Below, one piece after another: positions 15,305-21,784 of a stretch of 30,152 nt of DNA. Numbering within the stretch: the stretch's first letter is position 1; the number at the start of each line of letters is the position of its first letter. The translations under genes were made by a program, and so were the position numbers. The notes under the pieces are model-generated. The model ran no database searches. It saw nothing but the letters and a program-made list of their open reading frames with translations, and was not told the DNA's origin. The stretch is from an uncultured Eubacterium sp. (GTDB lineage: Bacteria; Bacillota; Clostridia; Lachnospirales; Lachnospiraceae): assembly GCA_910584065.1 (NCBI GenBank), contig CAJTZN010000043.1, positions 1-30,152 on the forward strand, in the 5' to 3' direction.

Positions 15305-15353
15305 GCTGTCGACACCGGTAAATGTGAGAACACCCACTGGTGCGACAGCTTTT
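15305..15353. terminator. Bidirectional terminator between convergent genes
   Basis: GCTGTCG (15305-15311) pairs with CGACAGC (15343-15349), extended by CACC/GGTG inside. TTTT follows on the plus strand and TTTTTATTG on the minus strand. It closes both the transglutaminase operon and the convergent 50-residue gene. Another GC-rich stem (GGGGCGGC with GCCGTCCCC, one bulge) lies just upstream near 15267-15297. Confidence 0.8.
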
Positions 15354-15506
15354 CTATTTGTTACGGTGTTTGAGGATGATCTCTTCAAACCGCCGGTTGG
15401 AAGCCTCCATCTCCATCTGGGATTCCAGAACTTCAATTTCCGCATCCTGTTCGTTCAATTCTTCCAGCAAATCGAAAAGGTCATCGTCCGAAAAGAACAT
15501 TTCCAT
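15354..15506 (-). CDS. Small acidic protein, 50 residues, unknown
   Basis: The frame from ATG 15506 to TAG gives a 50-residue acidic protein starting MEMFFSDDDLFDLLEEL and ending RRFEEIILKHRNK. It is predicted to be mostly helical and probably coiled-coil. The evidence that it is real is the excellent ribosome binding site AAAGGAGGGG 7 bp before the ATG, its own near-consensus promoter, and a terminator right after the stop. The longer open frame (77 codons) would start inside the promoter and is rejected. It lies between the convergent MoxR operon and the upstream germination gene. No family recognised. Confidence 0.7.
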   Translation of the reverse strand: MEMFFSDDDLFDLLEELNEQDAEIEVLESQMEMEASNRRFEEIILKHRNK

Positions 15507-15542
15507 TTTCGTCCCCTCCTTTGCTGCTTTTTCTTTAATTAT

Positions 15543-15571
15543 AGTGTAGCACAAAACGAGGCGTGGGACAA
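15543..15571 (-). promoter_or_regulatory. Sigma-A promoter of the 50-residue gene
   Basis: On the minus strand TTGTCC (complement of 15566-15571), a 17-bp spacer and TACACT (complement of 15543-15548), with TG one base before the -10. It lies about 37 bp upstream of the start codon. Confidence 0.7.
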
Positions 15572-15610
15572 GGGGAAATATCGGCAAGTTGTCATTTCCC
15601 GCGTATCCGG

Positions 15611-17026
15611 CTATCTCTCCGACCGTGGCAGGCTGACGCGGCAGAACCGTCTCATAAACTGCCTGTAGTTAAACGGCAGGAGGGGGTAGATATAGCTTTT
15701 CCCGGAAATCGTTTTATTGCACACGATACAGAGGATCGTGATCAGGATGCCCGCGGCAAAGCCGTATACGCCGAACGCCGCCGTCAGGCAGATGAGGATC
15801 AGGCGCATGAACTTCAATGCGTAGCCGAGCTCAAAGCTGACCTGGGTGTAATTGGCAACGGCGACAAACGCCATATAGAGCATGATCTCGGAATTGAACC
15901 AGCCGGAGCTGACGGTATAGTCGCCGAGCACGATACCGGCCACTACGCTGAGCGGCGTGCTGAACATACTCGGCGTATTGAGCGATGCCAGCCGGAGACC
16001 GTCGATGGCAAACTCGAGGATCAGAAACTGCATAAATATCGGAATATTAATGGGGTCCGTGATCTCGATAAAGCGGAGGCAGTCGGGGATCCACTCCGGG
16101 TGCATGAACAAAAGTAAAAAGGTAGGAGTCAGCAGGACGGCGAGGATGTTGATGGCAATGCGGGACAGCCGCAGATACGTACCTGTGACCGGCGGGAAAT
16201 AGTAATCATCAGCGTCTTCGATAATGTCAAACACTGATGTGGGAAGGATCATGGCAGACGGGGACGTGTCCACGAGCAGCACGATGCTTCCCTCTAAGAT
16301 ACTGGCGGCCGTCGTATCCGGCCGCTCGGTGAACTTAAATTTGGGGAACGGATTGTACCATTTGTGCTGGTACAGGCATTCCGCCAGACTTTCCTGGTTC
16401 ATCGTGAGGGCGTCGATATCTATTTTTTTCAGCCGTTCCTTAATGTTTTTCAGCATTTTCTGTTCGACGCGGTCGGACATATACGCGAGGACTACGTCGG
16501 TGCGGGAACTTCTGCCGACGGTGTTCATTTCCATCACAAGCTGCGGCGAGCGGATCCTCCGGCGGATCAGCGCCGTGTTGTAGACGACGGTTTCCACAAA
16601 ACCGTCTTTGGAACCGCGCATCACCTTATCTTTTTCCGGTTCATCCACGCCCCTGGCCGGATAGGTGCGGAAATCCATAGCGAGGAATTTGTCATAGCCG
16701 TCGATGACGAGGATGGGAACGCCGGACAGCATCCGCTGGATCAGGTTCTGTTCGTCAGCGATCAGGTCAATCTCGCCATATGGGAGGCAGTCCTTGAGAA
16801 AGTCGTGCGCCGTCTCCGGCATCTGCTTCGGCGTGAGTTTATAGAGGTATTCTATGATCTTCTCCATAACTTCATCTTTACAGAAACCGTCAATAAAATA
16901 AAAACAAGATGTTCTACCACCGATCGTCACCACCCTGTAAATGAGATCAAAGCTTTTTTCAACCTGAAAAAGCTCGTCGATATATTTTTTATTTGTCATA
17001 AAATCTGTGGAAAAAGTCTGCGACAT
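15611..17026 (-). CDS. GerA/SpoVAF-family spore germination protein
   Basis: This is a 471-residue inner spore-membrane protein of the GerA A-subunit family, which takes part in nutrient sensing or ion release during germination. An N-terminal cytosolic domain holds the family motif DEPEKDKVMRGSKDGFVE followed by NTALIRRRIRSP. The C-terminal half has about five membrane segments and the PTSVFDIIEDADDYYFPP and LNTPSMFSTPLSVVAGIVLGD stretches. The region around the RGSKDGF motif resembles SpoVAF at least as much as GerAA, and no B or C subunit gene is adjacent, so it may be an orphan or SpoVAF-like protein. The start at 17026 is chosen because GAGGAGGG lies 6 bp upstream; the longer frame to 17074 would run through a hairpin. 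A forespore-type promoter precedes it. Confidence 0.93.
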   Translation of the reverse strand: MSQTFSTDFMTNKKYIDELFQVEKSFDLIYRVVTIGGRTSCFYFIDGFCKDEVMEKIIEYLYKLTPKQMPETAHDFLKDCLPYGEIDLIADEQNLIQRMLSGVPILVIDGYDKFLAMDFRTYPARGVDEPEKDKVMRGSKDGFVETVVYNTALIRRRIRSPQLVMEMNTVGRSSRTDVVLAYMSDRVEQKMLKNIKERLKKIDIDALTMNQESLAECLYQHKWYNPFPKFKFTERPDTTAASILEGSIVLLVDTSPSAMILPTSVFDIIEDADDYYFPPVTGTYLRLSRIAINILAVLLTPTFLLLFMHPEWIPDCLRFIEITDPINIPIFMQFLILEFAIDGLRLASLNTPSMFSTPLSVVAGIVLGDYTVSSGWFNSEIMLYMAFVAVANYTQVSFELGYALKFMRLILICLTAAFGVYGFAAGILITILCIVCNKTISGKSYIYPLLPFNYRQFMRRFCRVSLPRSER

Positions 17027-17044
17027 GTTTTGCCCTCCTCGTGC

Positions 17045-17064
17045 GGCCTGATGTGTGTCAGGCC
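17045..17064 (-). other. Perfect hairpin in the germination gene 5' leader
   Basis: GGCCTGA (17045-17051) and TCAGGCC (17058-17064) form a perfect 7-bp stem with a 6-nt loop. It ends 4 bp from the GAGGAGGG ribosome binding site (17033-17040). It could stabilise the leader, be a protein-binding operator, or be incidental. Confidence 0.5.
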
Positions 17065-17083
17065 GATACATCAAATCATTTAC

Positions 17084-17111
17084 AGTATTGCCGCAGGACG
17101 AAAAAATATGC
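17084..17111 (-). promoter_or_regulatory. Possible forespore sigma F/G promoter of the germination gene
   Basis: On the minus strand GCATA (complement of 17107-17111) and GGCAATACT (complement of 17084-17092) fit the sigma-F pattern GYATA / GGnRAnAnT. The spacer is 14 bp, one shorter than usual. This predicts a leader of about 50 nt containing the hairpin. Forespore expression of gerA-type genes is established; this site is a motif match only. Confidence 0.4.
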
Positions 17112-17139
17112 AGATCAAACAGTTAAGAAGAGATATTTA

Positions 17140-17168
17140 TTGATTTTACAACCGTGACTTTATATAAT
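17140..17168 (+). promoter_or_regulatory. Sigma-A promoter of the hydrogenase-chemoreceptor gene
   Basis: TTGATT (17140-17145), 17-bp spacer and TATAAT (17163-17168), divergent from the germination gene promoter. Confidence 0.75.
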
Positions 17169-17225
17169 AAATATGTTAGGACATTCGATAAGAGGAGTAA
17201 ATGCAAGGAAGGAGCATAGGGATAA

Positions 17226-19163
17226 ATGAGTATTATAAAAGTAGATAAGGATAAATGTGTGGGGTGCAACGCCTGTGTAAGGGCCTGTCCGGTCGGGGAC
17301 GCGAATATTGCCAAGATGGACGAGGAAAACAATCTGCGTATTTTGATCGACGATGACAAATGCATTCGATGCGGTGCGTGCATCCGGGCGTGCTCTCACC
17401 ATTCCCGCTCATATGAGGACGATACGGACCGGTTTTTGAATGATCTGAAAAATGGAAAGGAGATCGCGATGATTGCGGCGCCGTCGCTCAAGGTGGCGTT
17501 TAATGGGAAATGGCGCCATACGCTTCAGTGGCTCAAAGAGCATGGGGTAAGGAAGATTTACGATGTCTCCCTGGGAGCGGATATTTGTACCTGGGCCCAT
17601 CTCCGCTATATGAAGAAGAACCCGGGAGCCAAGCTGATTTCCCAGCCATGCGCCGCCGTTGTCAATTATGTGCAGCGGCACCGTCAGGAACTGCTCCCGC
17701 ATCTTTCGCCCATCCACAGCCCGATGCTGTGTCTGGCTATCTACATACGCAAGGTATTGGGATACAAGGGCAGGATCGCGGCACTCTCGCCATGTATCGC
17801 TAAAATTGACGAGTTTCGAGATACGGGTCTGGTGGAATACAACGTCACGATGGAGCATTTGAAGCAGTATTTTGAGCGCGAGGGGATAAATCTTGCCGAT
17901 GCCGGGAAGTTCAGTACATTTGAATTTGACGACCAGCAGGGACTGGAAGGCGCCATTTATCCGAGGCCGGGCGGCCTGATGCGGAACCTGCAGAACCACG
18001 AGCCAAATATGAGCGTGATCACTTCAGAAGGAAGCAATAAACTGTATCGGGAGCTGGATGAATATATGAACCAGAAGGAGGAGTATCTGCCGGATGTGTT
18101 TGATGTGCTGAACTGTGAAACCGGGTGTAATGGCGGTCCGGCGATCGGTGTGGAATACCAGAGGTTTTTCATGGATGATGTGATGCATAATGTGGAGGTG
18201 TTTACACACAAAAAGAGGCTGCAGGACACGAAAAAGACGAAAAAAGGAACGGTGGACAAGCAGTTTGCCGAATTTGATAAAAAACTCGTGCTGGAGGATT
18301 ACATAAGAACCTACCATCCGCCGGTTGTGAAAGATATTGCTGTGAGCGAGAAGGAGATTGAAGAGGCATTTCTCTCACTTAATAAAACGACGGAGGTTGA
18401 CAGGCATTTCGACTGTCATGCCTGTGGTTTCAGTTCCTGCCGCGACATGGCGATCGCGCTTGCAAAAGGGATCAATGAAAAGGAAAACTGCCACCAGTAT
18501 ATGATGATGAGCATCCGAAATGAGCGCCAGAAGGTACATGACATCAATGAAAAAGTCATAACAATGAACAAGGAAATGGCGGGGATCTTTACGGTACTGG
18601 CACAGAATATCAAAAAAGTACAGGAGCAGGCGGAACGCATTCTGGAATCCGGACAGAAGAGCAGCGCGGAAATGACGGCTGTGGCGGAGCAGATGAACGA
18701 ACTCAATAAACTGAATCGCAATATTTCTGGTTCGATGCAGGACATCAACGTGAATGTGGAACGGTATAACCAGATGACAGAGGACGTAGAGAGTATCGCC
18801 GGGAAGATCAATCTCCTGTCGCTGAATGCGGCGATTGAGGCGGCCCGGGCCGGGGAAGCCGGAAGAGGGTTTTCCGTTGTGGCTTCCAACATCCGTGAAC
18901 TGTCGGACAATTCAAAGGAATCCGTAGGTAGCGCCAAGGAGAATGAGGCCGGTATCCATAAGGCGATCGACAATATCAGCAAGATCGTAGACAATTTCAG
19001 CGATGAGATCCATAAGCTGGTTGATTCGGTGGATATTGCGATGGATCATGTCAATCAGTCCTCGGCCAACAGTAATGAGATCCAGAATACAATGACAGAG
19101 GTGTCCGAAATCGCAGGGAAACTCCAGGAGGTTATGGATATGACGAATCAGATTCTGGGATAG
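17226..19163 (+). CDS. Ferredoxin / [FeFe]-hydrogenase domain / chemoreceptor fusion (putative H2 sensor)
   Basis: This 645-residue soluble protein has four parts. Two [4Fe-4S] ferredoxin motifs come first (CVGCNACVRACP, Cys 11-21; CIRCGACIRAC, Cys 46-56). An H-cluster domain follows, at about residues 75-345, with ligands Cys142 (SQPCAAV), Cys190 (LSPCIAK), Cys297 and Cys301 (NCETGCNGGP). Next is a CHACGFSSC...ENC iron-sulfur motif (Cys 397, 400, 405, 422). Residues about 430-645 are a coiled-coil methyl-accepting signalling domain with the conserved tip LLSLNAAIEAARAGEAGRGF. The usual TSCCP proton-relay Cys is replaced by Pro, as in sensory group C hydrogenases rather than catalytic ones. 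There is no membrane segment or PAS domain. The likely role is sensing H2 or redox state and signalling to chemotaxis kinases. AAGGAAGGAG lies upstream of the ATG. It appears monocistronic. Confidence 0.92.
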   Translation: MSIIKVDKDKCVGCNACVRACPVGDANIAKMDEENNLRILIDDDKCIRCGACIRACSHHSRSYEDDTDRFLNDLKNGKEIAMIAAPSLKVAFNGKWRHTLQWLKEHGVRKIYDVSLGADICTWAHLRYMKKNPGAKLISQPCAAVVNYVQRHRQELLPHLSPIHSPMLCLAIYIRKVLGYKGRIAALSPCIAKIDEFRDTGLVEYNVTMEHLKQYFEREGINLADAGKFSTFEFDDQQGLEGAIYPRPGGLMRNLQNHEPNMSVITSEGSNKLYRELDEYMNQKEEYLPDVFDVLNCETGCNGGPAIGVEYQRFFMDDVMHNVEVFTHKKRLQDTKKTKKGTVDKQFAEFDKKLVLEDYIRTYHPPVVKDIAVSEKEIEEAFLSLNKTTEVDRHFDCHACGFSSCRDMAIALAKGINEKENCHQYMMMSIRNERQKVHDINEKVITMNKEMAGIFTVLAQNIKKVQEQAERILESGQKSSAEMTAVAEQMNELNKLNRNISGSMQDINVNVERYNQMTEDVESIAGKINLLSLNAAIEAARAGEAGRGFSVVASNIRELSDNSKESVGSAKENEAGIHKAIDNISKIVDNFSDEIHKLVDSVDIAMDHVNQSSANSNEIQNTMTEVSEIAGKLQEVMDMTNQILG

Positions 19164-19177
19164 CGTTTGTCGCAGTT

Positions 19178-19227
19178 GCACAAATGGGATTATTTTCCTT
19201 TGTGCAGTATTCACAAAAGGCCTTTTG
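19178..19227. other. Hairpin plus 14-bp palindrome downstream of the sensor gene
   Basis: GCACAAA (19178-19184) pairs with TTTGTGC (19199-19205), with GG/CC inside. It is followed by the perfect 14-bp palindrome CAAAAGGCCTTTTG (19214-19227). Neither has a long T-tract. They may end transcription of the sensor gene or be a protein-binding site. The rest of the 190-bp gap holds only the promoter of the next gene and a TGTCA-N6-TGACA inverted repeat (19252-19267). Confidence 0.45.
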
Positions 19228-19277
19228 ATACAAATGAAAAAGCGCACGATGTGTCAATAAACTGACAGAAAAATTCA

Positions 19278-19306
19278 TTGTCAACCGCGATTTTCTGTGC
19301 TATATT
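19278..19306 (+). promoter_or_regulatory. Sigma-A promoter of the xylanase gene
   Basis: TTGTCA (19278-19283), 17-bp spacer and TATATT (19301-19306). The inverted repeat TGTCA/TGACA at 19252-19267 lies just upstream of the -35 and is a possible operator. Confidence 0.7.
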
Positions 19307-19353
19307 TATCTCCAGAAACTATATTTATCAAAATTGAAGGAGGTAAGTAACTT

Positions 19354-21108
19354 ATGGGGTTACAACTGAAAAAAGCGGCGAGAGCAGTGTTGGCAGGTTG
19401 TCTTTTGTTTGCACTGGTTTTTGGGGTGTTACCAGTGAACGCACCGACGGCACAGGCAGCTGGTGACGCGGTGGTCAATGTGTCAAAGACGTATCAGGAG
19501 ATACGGGGATTTGGCGGTATGAACCATCCGTCCTGGATCGGTGATCTCACGGCATCGCAGAGAGAGACAGCATTTGGAAATGGAAATAACCAGCTTGGAT
19601 TTTCCGTTCTCAGGATCTGGATTGATTCTGACAGCCGGAACTGGTACAAAGAAGTCGCTACTGCGAAAGCGGCGATAGCGAAAGGCGCTATTGTTTTTGC
19701 AACTCCCTGGAATCCGCCGAGCGACATGACAGAGACGTTCAATCGCAACGGGGATACGAAAGCTAAACGTTTGAAACATAACAGATACGCAGATTACGCA
19801 AAGCATCTGAACAACTTTGTATCATTTATGAAAAACAATGGGGTAAACCTGTATGCCATTTCTATGGCAAACGAGCCGGATTACGGACATGAGTGGACCT
19901 GGTGGACAGCGAGCGAACTCGTGACATTCCTGAAGTACTATGCGGGATCGATCAACTGCCGTCTGATTGCGCCGGAGTCATTCTCCTACAATAAGACAAT
20001 GTCGGATCCGATCCTCAACGATCCTCAGGCACTTGCCAATGTGGACATTATGGGAACCCATTTATACGGAACGCAGTGGAAGGATTTCGCTTATCCGTTG
20101 TTCCAGCAGAAGGCATCGAACAAAGAACTCTGGATGACTGAAGTATATTATCCGAACAGTGATACGAACTCAGCAGACAGATGGCCGGAAGCACTCGGCG
20201 TTTCCGAGCATATACATAAAGCAATGGTCAATAACCTCCAGACGTATGTGTGGTGGTACATCCGCAGAAGCTACAGCCCGATGAAAGAGGACGGCACGAT
20301 CAGTAAACGCGGTTACTGTATGGCACAGTATTCGAAGTTCATCCGCCCGGGCTATAAGAGGGTTTCTGCCACAGAGAACCCGAACAACGGCGTCTATGTA
20401 TCCGCCTACACCGGAGACGGAAAGGCAGTGATCGTAGCGGTCAATAAAGGATCGAACGCCGTATCACAGAAATTCGCGGTCAATGGACAGAATATTTCAA
20501 AAGTAGACCGCTACCGCACATCGGGAAGCGAGAATCTGGCGAAGACATCCGACCTCGCCCTTGACGGAAATGGATTCTGGGCGTACCTTCCGGCAAACAG
20601 CGTTTCCACATTTGTCTGCACGCTGAAGGCGCCAGTTGTCACAAATCCAGGTACGACTACAAATACGGGCGCGACGATCGCAAATGGCTGGTACTGCATT
20701 AAGAACCCGGCATCCGGAAAGTACCTGCAGGTAGCAGATAACAAAGGGGCAGCCGGACAGAACGTACAGGCAGGAGCGAAGACAGGTGGCAGAGGCGAAA
20801 AATGGTATCTGCGCAAGCTTGATAACGGATACTTTACACTGACGAGCGCACTTGGCGATTTTATGCTCGACGTGAGCGGCGCTGGTAAGACAGATAATAC
20901 GAATATGAACATATATCACGCGTACAGCGGGGACGCGCAGCAGTTCAAGTGCAAGACGACATCCGTGGCAGGACAGTTTGGAATCCTGACGAAGGTAACG
21001 GATGGAAAGAGCGGTCTTCACCTGAGAGTGTCGGATAATACGAACGTAGTGCAGAACGCGTACTGGGAAGGTTCAAACCAGGTATGGGTATTTGAGCCGA
21101 CGAACTAA
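19354..21108 (+). CDS. xynC: Secreted GH30 glucuronoxylanase with ricin-B (CBM13-like) module
   Basis: This is an extracellular endo-xylanase predicted to cut xylan at sites set by methylglucuronic acid side chains. The 584-residue protein has a signal peptide (about 1-36, ending AQAA). Next come a GH30 (beta/alpha)8 plus side beta domain at about 37-425, a short Thr/Gly linker, and a ricin-type beta-trefoil at about 445-584 (NGWYCIKNPASGKYLQV). The acid/base is Glu174 (MANEPDY) and the nucleophile Glu263 (LWMTEVYYPN). The YVWWYIRRSYSPMKEDGTI segment, which holds the Arg that binds glucuronate, is conserved as in Bacillus XynC (subfamily 8). AAGGAGG lies 10 bp before the ATG. It is a single gene between its own promoter and a strong terminator. 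It points to hemicellulose use in gut or plant-litter habitats. Confidence 0.93.
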   Translation: MGLQLKKAARAVLAGCLLFALVFGVLPVNAPTAQAAGDAVVNVSKTYQEIRGFGGMNHPSWIGDLTASQRETAFGNGNNQLGFSVLRIWIDSDSRNWYKEVATAKAAIAKGAIVFATPWNPPSDMTETFNRNGDTKAKRLKHNRYADYAKHLNNFVSFMKNNGVNLYAISMANEPDYGHEWTWWTASELVTFLKYYAGSINCRLIAPESFSYNKTMSDPILNDPQALANVDIMGTHLYGTQWKDFAYPLFQQKASNKELWMTEVYYPNSDTNSADRWPEALGVSEHIHKAMVNNLQTYVWWYIRRSYSPMKEDGTISKRGYCMAQYSKFIRPGYKRVSATENPNNGVYVSAYTGDGKAVIVAVNKGSNAVSQKFAVNGQNISKVDRYRTSGSENLAKTSDLALDGNGFWAYLPANSVSTFVCTLKAPVVTNPGTTTNTGATIANGWYCIKNPASGKYLQVADNKGAAGQNVQAGAKTGGRGEKWYLRKLDNGYFTLTSALGDFMLDVSGAGKTDNTNMNIYHAYSGDAQQFKCKTTSVAGQFGILTKVTDGKSGLHLRVSDNTNVVQNAYWEGSNQVWVFEPTN

Positions 21109-21131
21109 AGTATGACATATGGATTTATAGC

Positions 21132-21165
21132 AAGGGGATACCTGAGGTATCTCCTTGTTTGTTTT
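21132..21165 (+). terminator. Rho-independent terminator of the xylanase gene
   Basis: AAGGGGATACC (21132-21142), loop TGA, and GGTATCTCCTT (21146-21156) form an 11-bp stem with one G-T pair, followed by GTTTGTTTT. Confidence 0.9.
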
Positions 21166-21495
21166 ATGGGGTATGTGTCAGCGCGGGAGCAAAAGATGAA
21201 TGAGATACAGATCCTGCAGGAAAGAAATGAGGAGAGGATTCATGCGTATCAGGAGATGAGTGTCTTGAGGGAAAAAGAGCAGCTTGTATTATCTGTACAG
21301 AATCCGGTAGTGGATCCGGTGGATATTAAAGAGGATGGGATAGCTACGAGTAAGAGTGATAAGAAAAATCATGGTGTGGGATTGAAGAATGTGCAGATGG
21401 TGCTGGAAAAATATAAGGGGGTTGGCAATATGCATGAGCAGGATGGGTGGTTTTATTATACGGCTATTGTTCCTGAAGGGGATGAAATAGGATGA
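21166..21495 (+). pseudogene. Remnant of a GHKL (AgrC-type) sensor histidine kinase
   Basis: The frame from about 21166 to 21495 codes two separated pieces of a GHKL kinase joined directly. The first is the linker coiled coil (SAREQKMNEIQILQERNEER). The second is the very end of the ATPase domain (LVLSVQNP then the ATSKSDKKNHGVGLKNVQM G2 box and LEKYKGV). Missing are the membrane sensor part, the phospho-acceptor His and the N-box. That is an internal deletion of well over 100 residues plus loss of the N-terminus. The frame stays open, but the product cannot be a working kinase. A longer frame from 21112 runs through the xylanase terminator and is not a credible start. It pairs by type with the broken LytTR regulator at 25.5 kb. 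Confidence 0.8.
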
Positions 21496-21510
21496 ACAGG
21501 TGATGGGCTC

Positions 21511-21550
21511 ATAGTCTGTTTTTGCAATTTATAGTCGATTTTTGCAAGTG
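21511..21550 (+). promoter_or_regulatory. 20-bp direct repeat, putative LytTR-regulator binding site
   Basis: Two copies of ATAGTCnnTTTTTGCAA start at 21511 and 21531, exactly 20 bp apart (16 of 20 positions identical). Paired direct repeats about two helical turns apart, just upstream of a -35, are how AgrA/LytTR-type activators bind. A weak promoter lies 4 bp downstream. The regulator is not known; remnants of a GHKL kinase and a LytTR regulator in this region make the assignment plausible. Confidence 0.55.
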
Positions 21551-21553
21551 GTA

Positions 21554-21582
21554 TTGATTTTGTGTGGGGGAATGTGATATAT
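21554..21582 (+). promoter_or_regulatory. Weak, activator-type promoter downstream of the direct repeat
   Basis: TTGATT (21554-21559), 17-bp spacer and ATATAT (21577-21582). The -10 is poor, which fits a promoter needing an activator bound at the adjacent direct repeat. It would drive the 28-codon ORF at 21611 and possibly the CBM protein gene. Confidence 0.4.
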
Positions 21583-21610
21583 GTTTTGTTGCAAAAGGGA
21601 GACATATATC

Positions 21611-21697
21611 ATGATTGGGCAGTTGGCCGCCGGTGTGCGCGGGGTTTTTGCATCAGCCAAAGCGTCTTGTAAAAAAGTAAAACAGATACATATTTAG
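21611..21697 (+). CDS. Possible 28-residue peptide gene
   Basis: ATG 21611 to TAG 21697 codes a 28-residue cationic peptide, beginning MIGQLAAGVRGVFASAKASC and ending KKVKQIHI. AGGGAG lies 9 bp before the ATG, and the ORF is about 22 bp downstream of the weak promoter following the LytTR-like direct repeat. The N-terminal half could form an amphipathic helix and there is one Cys at position 20. It lacks the usual acidic C-terminal part of AgrD autoinducer precursors, so it is not a clear AgrD. It could be a signalling peptide, a small bacteriocin-like peptide, or a chance ORF. Confidence 0.4.
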   Translation: MIGQLAAGVRGVFASAKASCKKVKQIHI

Positions 21698-21784
21698 TGT
21701 GTAAAACGGCGGGGCAAAATGCTTTCAGATCAATAGTACATTGAGTTTACAAAGAAAATAAAAATCAAAAAGGAGAATTGAAAT

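Noticed and set aside
16364..17143. 259-codon plus-strand frame opposite the germination gene
   Set aside because: Antisense shadow of a clear GerA-family gene, with no ribosome binding site and no recognisable protein features.
21112..21165. Start of the kinase remnant 4 bp after the xylanase stop
   Set aside because: This segment is the xylanase terminator hairpin and codes nothing kinase-like.
21611..21697. Calling the 28-codon ORF a bona fide AgrD autoinducer
   Set aside because: It lacks the AgrD-type conserved C-terminal acidic segment and there is no agrB gene in the window.
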